Positions 10,518-21,509 of a stretch of DNA of 64,000 nt are shown here, one piece after another (within the stretch, counting starts at the first letter, position 1; each line of letters starts with the position of its first letter). The notes beneath the pieces are model-generated. The model ran no database searches. It saw nothing but the letters and a program-made list of their open reading frames with translations, and had not been told where the DNA came from. The DNA comes from CAZUMJ01 sp964621605 (GTDB taxonomy: Bacteria > Actinomycetota > Acidimicrobiia > Acidimicrobiales > Iamiaceae). Both the position numbers and the translations under genes were made by a program. Location: positions 11,405 to 75,404 of the forward strand of contig CAZUMJ010000011.1 of assembly GCA_964621605.1 (NCBI GenBank), written 5' to 3'.

Positions 10518-11615
10518 GTGAGCCAGGCTGCCGTCCGCACGTGCTATCGCCACCCCGACCGTCCGGCAGGGGTGGTGTGCCAGCGTTGCGACCGCCCGAT
10601 CTGCCCGGAGTGCATGCACCAGGCGTCGGTCGGGTTCCACTGCGCGCAGTGCGCGCACAAGGGCGCGCAGCGGGTGGTGACCGCTCGATCGCTGCGCACC
10701 CGCCCGTTGGCGACCATGGTCCTCGTCGGGGTGAACGTCGCGGTGTGGATCGCCGGTCTGTTGATGGACTCGCGCGGCAACATCCTCGACAGCGGCAACA
10801 ACGAGCTGCTCGTGAAGGGTGGTTTGGTCAGCCTCGTGCAGTACCAGCTCGGCGGCTCGCTGCACGGCGTGGCAGCGGGCGAGTGGTACCGGGTCGTGAC
10901 CGCAGGTTTCCTGCACTTCGGCCTGCTGCACCTTGGGCTCAACATGTGGGCGCTGTGGGTGCTCGGCCTCATCACCGAGCAAGTTGCGGGCCGGCTCCGC
11001 ATGGTCGTGATCTACGTCGTGGCGCTCGTCGCCGGGAGCTTCGGGGCGATGATCGTGACGCCCGACGCCCTCACCGCCGGCGCTTCGGGGGCGATCTACG
11101 GCCTCATGGGCGGGCTGCTCGTCGTTGCCCGCGCACGCGGCATCGCGATGCGAGACACCGGGTTGGTGACCGTGCTCCTGCTCAACCTGGTGTTCACCTT
11201 CGGGGTGTCGGGCATCTCGATCGGTGGCCACATCGGTGGGCTGATCGGTGGTGCACTCGCCGCGTTCCTCGTCGTCGACGTGCCGGAACGCATCCCGAGC
11301 CTGCGCGGCCGGGCACGCGACGCCTATGCGGTCGGGCTCGGGCTCGTGCTCTGCGTGGTGCTCGTGGCCGCCACCGTCCAGGTCTCGAAGGACTGGGTGC
11401 GAGACGGTCGTGCGTTGTCGTCGCCGCTAGCGAAGGACCGAGGCGGCCTGCTCCGGGGCAACGATGTTGATCAAGACGCCGGTCCCCTGCTCGAACCCGA
11501 CGACGCTCGCGACGCGCGGCAGCACGTGGACGTGCCAGTGGAACTGGTCGTCGTGGTGGTGCGGCAGGGTGTGGAACACCACGTTGTAGGGCAGGTCTCC
11601 GACCCGCTCGCGTAG
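10518..11615 (+). CDS. rhomboid-family intramembrane serine protease with zinc-binding N-terminus
   Basis: Predicted 365-residue membrane protease that cleaves transmembrane substrates. The cytoplasmic N-terminus has a Cys/His cluster (CYRHPD, CQRCDRPICPECM, FHCAQCAHKG) resembling a B-box zinc finger, common in actinobacterial rhomboids. Several membrane segments follow; the catalytic dyad is S190 in AGASGAIYG and H238 in GGHIGGLIGG. The GTG at 10518 starts the zinc module. The last 63 or so codons (from about 11427) run antisense over galT and end in a polar tail unlike the rest of the protein. This tail may be the result of a lost stop codon (see findings). The substrate is unknown. Confidence 0.85.
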   Translation: MSQAAVRTCYRHPDRPAGVVCQRCDRPICPECMHQASVGFHCAQCAHKGAQRVVTARSLRTRPLATMVLVGVNVAVWIAGLLMDSRGNILDSGNNELLVKGGLVSLVQYQLGGSLHGVAAGEWYRVVTAGFLHFGLLHLGLNMWALWVLGLITEQVAGRLRMVVIYVVALVAGSFGAMIVTPDALTAGASGAIYGLMGGLLVVARARGIAMRDTGLVTVLLLNLVFTFGVSGISIGGHIGGLIGGALAAFLVVDVPERIPSLRGRARDAYAVGLGLVLCVVLVAATVQVSKDWVRDGRALSSPLAKDRGGLLRGNDVDQDAGPLLEPDDARDARQHVDVPVELVVVVVRQGVEHHVVGQVSDPLA

Positions 11616-12392
11616 CTTCGCCAGGCTGTCGCGCAGCCCCTTGCCGACCGCGACGAGGTCGGCCGGCTTCGCGTCGGCGAGGTGGCCTTCATGTGCGCGG
11701 GGCAGCACGAGCATCTCGTATGGCGTCCCCGACCAGAACGGGCACACCACGACCGCGTGATCGTCCTCGTGCACGACGCGCCATCCCGCGTCGGATTCGG
11801 CTTCGATCATCGTGCACAGCAGGCAGGACCCCGAGAATCGCCGAAAGCCGGCTTCTTCTTCGGCGATCTCTCCGGGCACGAAGGGGATGCCGAGCAGTTG
11901 GCCGTGCGGATGGCGGAGTGACGCCCCGGCCTCGCGGCCGTAGTTCAAGATGGCCTGGCTATAGCGGACGTCGACGCGCCGGGCGTGCTCTTCGACCCGA
12001 TCGCGCAGCGCAGCCATGACGAGGCCCACCTGTGCGTCGTCGAGGTCAGCGAACGATGCATCGTGATCGGGCGTCAGGACGAGGACCTCATGGATCCCGC
12101 TCGCGGGCGCCTGGCGGAATACGGGGCCCAGGTTCGTGACCACCATGGGATCGTCGCCTGCGAACGCCGGGTAGCGGTTCGGCACGACGCGCAGCGCCCA
12201 GCTCCCTGCCGATCCGTACGTCTCGAGCGCGGGAGGGGTGGCCTCCTCGTTGCCGGGACAGAACGGACATGGCCGAGAGGGGTCGGCCTCGACCGGCAGT
12301 CGGGTGGAGGCGAACTCGTCGGGTCGTGCGGCTCGCTCGGTGGCGATCGTGACCCATCGTCCGGTCAAGGGGTTGAGGCGCAACTCGCTCAT
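11427..12392 (-). CDS. galT: galactose-1-phosphate uridylyltransferase-type HIT-superfamily enzyme
   Basis: 321-residue nucleotidyltransferase, likely transferring UMP from UDP-glucose to galactose-1-phosphate (Leloir pathway). CPFCPGNEE near residue 40 is the first zinc-binding segment; H161-P-H163-G-Q is the active-site motif with H163 the nucleophile; FHWHVHVLPR is the C-terminal histidine cluster. It begins MSELRLNPLTGRWVTIATERA. Some actinobacterial relatives act as ADP-glucose or other sugar-1-phosphate nucleotidylyltransferases, so the substrate is not certain, and no other Leloir genes are nearby. The 3' end overlaps the convergent rhomboid gene by 189 bp. A ten-codon leader ORF overlaps its start. 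Confidence 0.8.
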   Translation of the reverse strand: MSELRLNPLTGRWVTIATERAARPDEFASTRLPVEADPSRPCPFCPGNEEATPPALETYGSAGSWALRVVPNRYPAFAGDDPMVVTNLGPVFRQAPASGIHEVLVLTPDHDASFADLDDAQVGLVMAALRDRVEEHARRVDVRYSQAILNYGREAGASLRHPHGQLLGIPFVPGEIAEEEAGFRRFSGSCLLCTMIEAESDAGWRVVHEDDHAVVVCPFWSGTPYEMLVLPRAHEGHLADAKPADLVAVGKGLRDSLAKLRERVGDLPYNVVFHTLPHHHDDQFHWHVHVLPRVASVVGFEQGTGVLINIVAPEQAASVLR

Positions 12393-12421
12393 CGAGTGGT
12401 CTTTCGGCCGATGCAGGTCAT
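12389..12421 (-). CDS. possible upstream leader ORF of galT (MTCIGRKTTR)
   Basis: Ten codons plus TGA whose stop overlaps the galT ATG as ATGA. A TAGCAT box on the minus strand lies 9 nt upstream of its ATG, so the mini-ORF could be translated from near the 5' end of the transcript and couple ribosomes into galT, which has only a weak Shine-Dalgarno sequence. There is no homology support for so short a peptide. Confidence 0.35.
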   Translation of the reverse strand: MTCIGRKTTR

Positions 12422-12430
12422 CTCCTGAGC

Positions 12431-12436
12431 ATGCTA
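12431..12436 (-). promoter_or_regulatory. -10 box TAGCAT of the galT transcript
   Basis: TAGCAT read on the minus strand, 9 nt before the leader ORF ATG and 38 nt before the galT ATG. It lies back to back with the cysteine desulfurase -10 box, about 19 bp away. Confidence 0.35.
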
Positions 12437-12455
12437 CGACCCTGCATCTTGGTCC

Positions 12456-12461
12456 TAGCCT
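12456..12461 (+). promoter_or_regulatory. -10 box TAGCCT of the cysteine desulfurase gene
   Basis: TAGCCT is 6 nt (GGACGG) upstream of the GTG at 12468 and no Shine-Dalgarno sequence is visible, consistent with leaderless transcription of the desulfurase-mnmA pair. Confidence 0.45.
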
Positions 12462-12467
12462 GGACGG

Positions 12468-13598
12468 GTGCAGATTTACCTTGACCACGCGGCGACGTCG
12501 CCGTTGCGTCCTGAGGCGGCAGCGGCGATGCGTGCGCTGCTCGACGTGCCACTCGGGAATCCGAGCGGGTCGCACCGTGCGGCGCACGACGCGCGTCGCC
12601 TGCTCGACGACGCGCGAGACCGGCTCGCCGCGTTCGTCGGTGCCCGCCCAGGCGAGGTCGTCTTCACCTCCGGAGGAACGGAATCCGACAACCTCGCGAT
12701 CCGCGGCGTCGTGGGTGCGCGCGGTGGTGTCCCGGTCTGTTCGGCGATCGAGCACCACGCGGTGCTGGCACCCGTTGCATCGCTCGGTGGTCGGGTCGTC
12801 GGGGTCGGGCCTGACGGTGTGGTCGACCTCGACGCGCTGGCGGACGCGCTCGACAGGTCGACGACGATCGTGTCGGTGATGGCGGTCAACAACGAGACCG
12901 GCGTCGTGCAGCCCCTCGATGCCGTCGCCGAGGTCGTGCGTGCCCACGCGCCGCAGGCGCTCCTGCACACCGACGCGGTCCAGGCGGCGGGATGGGCCGA
13001 CCTGCCCGCGCTGACTGCGGCGGCCGACCTCGTGAGCATCACCGCGCACAAGTTCGGCGGGCCGGTGGGCGTCGGTCTCCTGGTCGTCCGTGACGGGGTA
13101 GGCCTCGACGCACAGCTCACCGGTGGCGGCCAGGAGCGCGAGCGCCGCAGCGGTACTCCCAACGTCGTCGGCGCGGTCGGCGCTGCGGCAGCGGCCGATG
13201 CGGTGCGTGTCTCCCGAGCCGAGGAGTTGGCCCGCCTCCGCGCCCTGCGGGGGCGCCTGGCCGCCGCGTTGTGCGCCCTCGACGGCGTGCACGAGGTGGG
13301 TGTCGATGATTCGCCCCGTGGGCCGTGCATCGTCGACGTCGTCGTAGCGGGCGTCGAGAGCGAAGCGCTGCTCTTCCTCCTTGATCGTGCCGGGGTGTGC
13401 GCATCCGCGGCGTCGTCGTGTGCCAGCGGTGCGCTCGACCCGTCGCACGTCCTGGCCGCCATGGGCGTGCCACGAGACGTCGCCCGCGGCTCGCTGCGCC
13501 TCTCGCTGGGGCGGTCGACCACCGCGCACGACATCGATGCTGCGGTCGACGCCGTCGGCTCGTGCCTCGAGCAGCTCCGTGCACCGGTGGCGCCATGA
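12468..13598 (+). CDS. iscS: cysteine desulfurase (IscS/NifS family)
   Basis: 376-residue PLP enzyme that removes sulfur from L-cysteine as a persulfide for tRNA thiolation and Fe-S assembly. It starts MQIYLDHAATSPLRP, the family signature. The PLP lysine is K195 in TAHKFGGPVG, and the persulfide cysteine is C318 in AASSCASGALDPSHVL. It overlaps mnmA by 4 bp (ATGA), so its sulfur is probably passed to MnmA; the same gene pair occurs in other actinobacteria. The long GCASG-type loop suggests the IscS/NifS group I rather than SufS, but the assignment within the family is by motif only. Confidence 0.92.
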   Translation: MQIYLDHAATSPLRPEAAAAMRALLDVPLGNPSGSHRAAHDARRLLDDARDRLAAFVGARPGEVVFTSGGTESDNLAIRGVVGARGGVPVCSAIEHHAVLAPVASLGGRVVGVGPDGVVDLDALADALDRSTTIVSVMAVNNETGVVQPLDAVAEVVRAHAPQALLHTDAVQAAGWADLPALTAAADLVSITAHKFGGPVGVGLLVVRDGVGLDAQLTGGGQERERRSGTPNVVGAVGAAAAADAVRVSRAEELARLRALRGRLAAALCALDGVHEVGVDDSPRGPCIVDVVVAGVESEALLFLLDRAGVCASAASSCASGALDPSHVLAAMGVPRDVARGSLRLSLGRSTTAHDIDAAVDAVGSCLEQLRAPVAP

Positions 13599-14644
13599 GC
13601 GGCGTTCGTCGGGTGCTGGTGGCCATGTCGGGTGGCGTCGACTCGTCGGTTGCGGCGTTGCTCCTCCGCGACGCCGGACACGACGTGGTGGGGGTCACGA
13701 TGAAGCTCTGGGGAGGCGACTCCGACTCCGGTTGCTGTTCGGTCTCCGACGTCGATGACGCCCGTCGGGTGGCTGACCACCTCGGGATCGACCACCACAC
13801 CTTCAACTTCGGCGACGACTTCGACCGCGACGTGGTGGAGCCGTACGTCGAGGCCCACCGGGTCGGTCTGACCCCCAACCCGTGCATCGCATGCAATCGG
13901 CATCTGAAGTTCGATCGGCTGCTCCGCCGAGCCGAGCTGTTGGGCTTCGACGCGGTCGCGACGGGCCACCACGCTCGGGTCGTCGATCGGCAGGACGGGA
14001 CTCGCCGCATCGCGCGCGGCGCGGATGCCGCAAAGGACCAGTCCTACGTGCTGCACATGCTCGACCAGCACGCGCTGGAGCGGCTGATGCTGCCCGTCGG
14101 CGAGCTCACCAAGCACCGTGTGCGGGCCCTCGCCGCAGCGGCGGGCTTGCGCACGTCCACGAAGCCCGACAGCCAAGACGTGTGCTTCATCACCTCGACC
14201 CACGGGCGCGACGGCTTTCTCCGTGCACGCACGGCGCTCACGCCGGGCCGGATCGTCGACACCAGCGGGACCGAGGTCGGCGCCGTCGAGGCGGTCGAGC
14301 TCGTCACCATCGGCCAACGTCGAGGCCTCAACCTGGCGGGTGGGGCCGCACCACGCTTCGTCGTGGGGGTCGACGTCAGCACGGCCACCGTCACGGTTGG
14401 CGGAGCGGAAGACCTCCTGCGGGCCGAGACGCCGCTCGGCGAACCGGAATGGGCGCACCGCCCGGTGACCGGCGCCGTGTCGGCGCAGTGCAGCGCACAC
14501 AGCGCGGCCGAACCGGCAGCGCTCGTGCGCGACGGGCACGGGTGGCTGCTGCGATGGTCGGAGCCGCACCGTCGCGTGGCGCCCGGGCAGAGCGTCGTGT
14601 TCTACGAGGGCGATGAGGTGCTGGGGGGCGCAACCGCCCGGTGA
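13595..14644 (+). CDS. mnmA: tRNA-specific 2-thiouridylase
   Basis: 349-residue ATP-dependent enzyme that makes 2-thiouridine at the wobble position of tRNA(Lys, Glu, Gln). The PP-loop motif MSGGVDSSVAA lies at about residues 10-20; catalytic cysteines are C97 (NPCIACN) and C197 (DSQDVCF). KDQSYVLHML and the C-terminal beta-barrel region are also present. The frame opens inside the desulfurase gene, but the ATG at 13595 overlapping its stop is the evident start. The sulfur donor is the preceding desulfurase. Confidence 0.94.
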   Translation: MSGVRRVLVAMSGGVDSSVAALLLRDAGHDVVGVTMKLWGGDSDSGCCSVSDVDDARRVADHLGIDHHTFNFGDDFDRDVVEPYVEAHRVGLTPNPCIACNRHLKFDRLLRRAELLGFDAVATGHHARVVDRQDGTRRIARGADAAKDQSYVLHMLDQHALERLMLPVGELTKHRVRALAAAAGLRTSTKPDSQDVCFITSTHGRDGFLRARTALTPGRIVDTSGTEVGAVEAVELVTIGQRRGLNLAGGAAPRFVVGVDVSTATVTVGGAEDLLRAETPLGEPEWAHRPVTGAVSAQCSAHSAAEPAALVRDGHGWLLRWSEPHRRVAPGQSVVFYEGDEVLGGATAR

Positions 14645-14718
14645 CGGGTGTCATGAGAGATGAGCGCCCGTGGCTTGCGGCGCACGCCGAACGCGCGGTC
14701 GCCCGGGTCGCGGGGCGG

Positions 14719-15585
14719 TCAGGCGACCGGGACGCGCGCCTCGGTCGCCGCGTCGAACAACGCTGCGGGTCGCAGCGGCGCCACCAGGAGGCGATCGGTC
14801 TGTACCTCGGTGCCGGCACGACCCCGACCAGCGCGGAGCGTGAGCCCGAACGGCTCCGTGAGGCGGATCTCGACCAGCAAGCCGAGCGCGTGTTGGGTGA
14901 GATCCTGCGCAGAGGTGTCTGCCGGTGCAGGACCTATCGCATCGACGGATCGACGGGGGAGCAGGACCGCGTCGGCGAGCACGAGCGGGTCGTGCACGAC
15001 GACACCGGCGGGGACGAACACCAGCCACCGCCGCGAAAGCTGATGGAGCGACCGGACCGCAGGCAGCGTGCCGGCTGCGGCCACCGCAGCAAGGGCACCT
15101 GCCACAACCCACGCGCCCGCCGCGAGGAACGGGACGACGAGCGTTCCCGACGCGGCCACGAGCCAGCTGAGCGGGACCGGTGCGAGCGCCAGCAGTGGGG
15201 GGACGCGCAGCGCCAGACGGCGCTCAGACCCATACGACGAGCCGTCGACGAAGGCATCGGTCGTCGGCCCCGCAACGGCGACGACCACCGCTGCGGTCGC
15301 GACAGCGGCGAAGACAGCGGTCGGCGCCAGGTCGGCTCCGGCCAAACCCGCCACGACCGCTGCGACGGGTGCGACGGGAGCGACGAGACGGAACACCGTC
15401 AGGCTGGTCGACCGCGGCACGAGCGTCGAGACGAAACCTGCTGTCCACAGAACCCAGGCTTCGATGCCGATCGACCACACGATCGCCGAGGCGCGTCCAG
15501 CGAGCGCGCCCGACAGGGCGGGCGGTGCCACCACCGCGACGGCCAGCCAGACGATGCGCGCAGGCCACGGCGCCCTTCGTGTCAT
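14719..15585 (-). CDS. membrane protein of unknown function
   Basis: 288 residues with about six hydrophobic, Ala/Val-rich membrane segments in roughly the first 190 residues (for example APVAPVAAVVAGLAG, TAAVVVAVAG and LAAGAWVVAGALAAVAAAG). These are followed by a soluble C-terminal part (about residues 195-288: DPLVLADAVLLPRRSVDAIG, LGLLVEIRLTEP) that has the look of a small beta-rich domain. I do not recognise the family. The gene faces mnmA convergently and diverges from the MetE-like gene. Start is the ATG at 15585; no clear Shine-Dalgarno sequence is seen. Confidence 0.7.
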   Translation of the reverse strand: MTRRAPWPARIVWLAVAVVAPPALSGALAGRASAIVWSIGIEAWVLWTAGFVSTLVPRSTSLTVFRLVAPVAPVAAVVAGLAGADLAPTAVFAAVATAAVVVAVAGPTTDAFVDGSSYGSERRLALRVPPLLALAPVPLSWLVAASGTLVVPFLAAGAWVVAGALAAVAAAGTLPAVRSLHQLSRRWLVFVPAGVVVHDPLVLADAVLLPRRSVDAIGPAPADTSAQDLTQHALGLLVEIRLTEPFGLTLRAGRGRAGTEVQTDRLLVAPLRPAALFDAATEARVPVA

Positions 15586-15725
15586 GGCTCAGAGATTTGC
15601 CGACGAGCATCCCCGCTGGCTATTCCAGTGGGAAACCACAGCACGTGGAAGTCGGGTTCCGGGGGGAGTCCGGTGTCGCCGAGGCGAGCGACGGCCACAG
15701 GCTGGACCGATCGAGCGGGGGCAAC

Positions 15726-16772
15726 GTGGTAACGAAGGAACCCAGCGCAACCAGCGGGGAGCAGCCGGTGCTCGCCCTCCCGTTCGGGGTGGGCCACTCG
15801 ACCTCGGTGGGGAGCCTCCCGCACCTCGACGTCGATGCTGCCATCGCGCTCGTACTCGAGACCCACCCCGACCTGCCCGCCGCCCCGACGTTGCCCGCTC
15901 GTTCACCGCTCGAGGGCATGCTTGCCCAGGCCGCCTGGGGCATCGAGGGCGTCACGGTCACGCCCGCTGGGGAGCTGACGATCTCTGGCACGCTCGACCC
16001 CGCGGCACCGATCGGCGATCCCCACCTGGAGGGTGAACCGTTCACCACCCTGCAACTCTTCCTGCAGGCGGTGTCGGGCCGAACCAAGCCGATCAAGCTG
16101 CAATGCACCGGCCCCGTCACGCTCGGTCTGGCACTGTCGCTGGCGGGCGCCCCCGAGGCGGTCGCCTTCGAGGTGGCGGGAGCCGCGGTTGCGCAGCGGG
16201 TTCGTGCCCTCATCTCACGTGCGAGCGACGTCGCGCCGGCGGCACCGCTCGTGGTGGTGCTCGATGAGCCTGCCCTCGTGGGCACCGCCCAGCTCGGATT
16301 CCCGTTGCGCACCGAGGCCGTCGTGGACCTGCTCTCCGGTGCGTTGGCCGCGGCAGAACCCCTTGCGATCACCGGCGTGCACTGCTGCGGTGTCGCGGAC
16401 TGGCGCGCCGTGTTGATGGCCGGTCCCCAGCTTCTGTCGATGCCGGTCGGGGCGGGCGCCACCGCGTGCGCGGGAGCGATCGCCGCGTTCATCGAGCGCG
16501 GTGGCTGGATCGCCTGGGGAGCGGTGCCGACCTCGGCCCCGATCGGGGCAGGCGAGGGCCTCTACTGGAAGGCCCTGTCCGCGCAGTGGTGTGAGCTCGT
16601 CCAGCACGGGTGCGACCCCGTTCGCATCCGACGGCAGTCGCTCATCACGCCCGAATGCGGGCTGGTGCACCACGACGTCTCGCAGGCATCGCACGTGCTT
16701 GGGCTGTGCAGCCGCGTCGCGGCTCGCCTGCAGGACCAAGCCGTCGGGCTGCGCCTTTCCGTCGGCGCCTGA
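15726..16772 (+). CDS. cobalamin-independent methionine synthase-like (MetE/UROD superfamily) protein
   Basis: 348-residue protein related to the C-terminal half of MetE. PFGVGHSTSVGSLPHLD opens the barrel, LQCTGPVTLG and VVLDEPALVG are conserved strands, and ITGVHCCGV carries the His-x-Cys type zinc ligands, although the strict H-x-C spacing of MetE is H-C-C here. It is about half the length of full MetE. The M. tuberculosis counterpart beside ligA (Rv3015c, from memory) is likewise uncharacterised, so direct methionine synthesis is only inferred. The GTG at 15726 follows a G-rich Shine-Dalgarno-like GCGGGGG; the frame is open further upstream. Confidence 0.75.
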   Translation: MVTKEPSATSGEQPVLALPFGVGHSTSVGSLPHLDVDAAIALVLETHPDLPAAPTLPARSPLEGMLAQAAWGIEGVTVTPAGELTISGTLDPAAPIGDPHLEGEPFTTLQLFLQAVSGRTKPIKLQCTGPVTLGLALSLAGAPEAVAFEVAGAAVAQRVRALISRASDVAPAAPLVVVLDEPALVGTAQLGFPLRTEAVVDLLSGALAAAEPLAITGVHCCGVADWRAVLMAGPQLLSMPVGAGATACAGAIAAFIERGGWIAWGAVPTSAPIGAGEGLYWKALSAQWCELVQHGCDPVRIRRQSLITPECGLVHHDVSQASHVLGLCSRVAARLQDQAVGLRLSVGA

Positions 16773-16815
16773 TCGCGCGGTTGGCGGGCGCCGACCACGC
16801 TGGGCGTGCGCGTCG

Positions 16816-18672
16816 TCAGAGCCGGCGGATTGCCGAGATGACGCGGCGGAGGGTCTTGTTCTTGCCCTGCGTCGCTTCGGGTGCAGCGGTGAACGCAGCT
16901 TCGACCGGGTTCACGTTCCCCTTGCGCTTCGCGTCGTCATCCGGGTTGCTCATGAACTCGGAGTAGAGGTTCTCGAGCCACTCCGGGTCGGCCGGTCCAG
17001 CCGGGCCCTCCTCGTCAGCGAAGGAGCGGGCACGGTGGGGGAGCGGCGCTGCCTCGACGCCGGTGTCCCACGACGATGGCGTCCAGTCGAGACCCTGCGC
17101 GCCTGCCTCGGCCTCGTCGCCGGTCTCGGCGGGTGCCGCACCCCACGGTGCTGCGGTGGTCGTGCCCCACGCGTCGTCGAACGTGCCGTCTTCCTCGTCG
17201 TCCCAGTCTTCGTCCGTGTCTGCTTCGGCTGCCGCCCCGAGCCGTGCTGCCATCGCGTTGATGGCCGTCGCCGAGTCCGCGTAGGTGGACTCGGCCAACG
17301 CCTTCGCGATGTCGGGGTGCAGGTTGGGCATGTCGAACGTGATGCCATGGTCGCCGCTGTCTGCGTCGGCATCACCGACCGCGGCGGGCTCCTCGTTCCA
17401 GCCGTCGGGCTCCCAGCCATCGGAGGATGTATCCCAGGCGTCGGCGAGACCAGCTGCGGGGGCGTCGTCACCCCAGGTGCCGGTCGTCGCGTCGATCGTC
17501 GACGCATCCCATGCGCCGCCTTCGGCAGGGGCGTCTGCCCAACCTGCGGCGACGGTGTCGTCGGAAGCCGACTGTTCCGGCATGGCCCACGCATCGGGCG
17601 TGGCCCACGCGTCAGGTGCCGCATCCTCGACAGCCGCTGCCGGCTCGGCCCAGGTGCCGGTCACCACGTCGTCGGTACCCCAGGTTTCGTCGGTCTCCCA
17701 ACCGCCTGCGGTGTCTTGGGCCCAGCTGTCCGCCTGTGGTTGGTCCGGGTCGGTGGCCCAATCGGAGACGACCTGGAGGGGCGGCGGGGTGCTCCAGTCC
17801 TGCTCCGCTTCGGCGGTGTCGGCCGTCGTGGCGTCGAGGAAGCCGGTGGCGTCGGTCGCGGCATCTGGCGCGGCATCCCACGGTGAGGCGGCGGCATGGT
17901 CGACGACGGCGTCGTCCGGGGCCTCGCCGACCTCGAGCAGCCCGGCAGACGCGAGGCGATACACGAGGCGAGCTGTGGACCATTGACCCCGACCGAGCTC
18001 GACTGCGAGATCGTCGATTCGCTGGCCTGCGGCCGCTGCGATGGCGATCTCCCAGTCGTCACGACGAAGGTTCACCGACCCCCGGTCGGCGGGCAGGCTG
18101 CGAGCGGACGTGACCCACATCCCGAGGTGCGGGATGAGTTCGGCCATCTCGTCGGCCTCGCGCACGCGCCGCCGCACCTCGGCGACGATCGCGTCGAGAT
18201 CGAACGTGCGGAACGGCCCCATCCAGTGGATGGTCCCGGGCTCGAACTCGAACGAGCCCTCGCCTTGGCGGAAGAGGTGGATCAGGGGGTCGTAGATGAT
18301 CGAGAGCACCACCGAGGCGAGCATCTCGCGGTCTATCGAGCCCGTCTCGATCAGGGCCTGGCCGACTTCGGAGGTCGGATAGCCGGTCTGGGTCGCGTCG
18401 TCCCATTCGTCTGCGGTCAGCCGTCCGGGCCGTACAAGGGCCACGGCGAGGGCTTCACCGGTCGACGCGGTCTCTGCAAAGTACAGCTCGCCGTCGTTGA
18501 GGTAGACGGTGCAGCCGCTCTCTCCGCTGAAGCGGACCGCGCCCGTCTCTCGTTGCGAGGACAGCACCTGCAGGATGCCTGCAGGGGAGTAGTCCTCAAG
18601 GGTGCCGTTGAGCGGCGCGGCGTCGCCAGGAGCCGAGCTGCCGTGGCCGTGGGGCGCGTGGTCGGGTTCCAT
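16816..18672 (-). CDS. DUF4388 (PATAN)-domain protein with long Trp/Asp/Ala-rich region
   Basis: 618 residues. Residues about 20-230 form a DUF4388-type domain (LNGTLEDYSPAGILQVLSSQ, TGAVRFSG, VYLNDGELYFAET), found in predicted signalling or surface-response proteins. Residues about 250-560 are low-complexity, rich in Trp, Asp, Ala and Thr, with many AW, WD and WG pairs. The C-terminus returns to a basic helix (TLRRVISAIRRL). No enzyme motif or membrane segment is visible. The ATG at 18672 is the only good start in this frame. It diverges from ligA. Function unknown; the tail suggests a flexible interaction region. Confidence 0.75.
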   Translation of the reverse strand: MEPDHAPHGHGSSAPGDAAPLNGTLEDYSPAGILQVLSSQRETGAVRFSGESGCTVYLNDGELYFAETASTGEALAVALVRPGRLTADEWDDATQTGYPTSEVGQALIETGSIDREMLASVVLSIIYDPLIHLFRQGEGSFEFEPGTIHWMGPFRTFDLDAIVAEVRRRVREADEMAELIPHLGMWVTSARSLPADRGSVNLRRDDWEIAIAAAAGQRIDDLAVELGRGQWSTARLVYRLASAGLLEVGEAPDDAVVDHAAASPWDAAPDAATDATGFLDATTADTAEAEQDWSTPPPLQVVSDWATDPDQPQADSWAQDTAGGWETDETWGTDDVVTGTWAEPAAAVEDAAPDAWATPDAWAMPEQSASDDTVAAGWADAPAEGGAWDASTIDATTGTWGDDAPAAGLADAWDTSSDGWEPDGWNEEPAAVGDADADSGDHGITFDMPNLHPDIAKALAESTYADSATAINAMAARLGAAAEADTDEDWDDEEDGTFDDAWGTTTAAPWGAAPAETGDEAEAGAQGLDWTPSSWDTGVEAAPLPHRARSFADEEGPAGPADPEWLENLYSEFMSNPDDDAKRKGNVNPVEAAFTAAPEATQGKNKTLRRVISAIRRL

Positions 18673-18719
18673 CGAGGTTCCATCGGCAGATCCCCCAATC
18701 CCATGAGGGCGAGCGCTAG

Positions 18720-21406
<2,687 letters not shown>

Positions 21407-21497
21407 GGTGGCTCCAGTCTGGCGGGCCTCCCCGCGCCGGTCCGCATCGCCCTGGTGTCGTGAGGCGCCGGTCCACGGAACGGTTCAGCGAGCCGGG

Positions 21498-21503
21498 TAG
21501 CCT
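21498..21503 (+). promoter_or_regulatory. -10 box TAGCCT of the kinase gene
   Basis: TAGCCT is 6 nt (CCCGGG) upstream of the GTG at 21510 and there is no Shine-Dalgarno sequence, the leaderless pattern repeated elsewhere in the window. Confidence 0.45.
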
Positions 21504-21509
21504 CCCGGG

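Noticed and set aside
15586..15725. Cobalamin riboswitch upstream of the MetE-like gene
   Set aside because: GTCCGGTG and GGCCACAGG vaguely recall conserved elements, but the B12-box and core order are missing and the 140-nt gap is too short.
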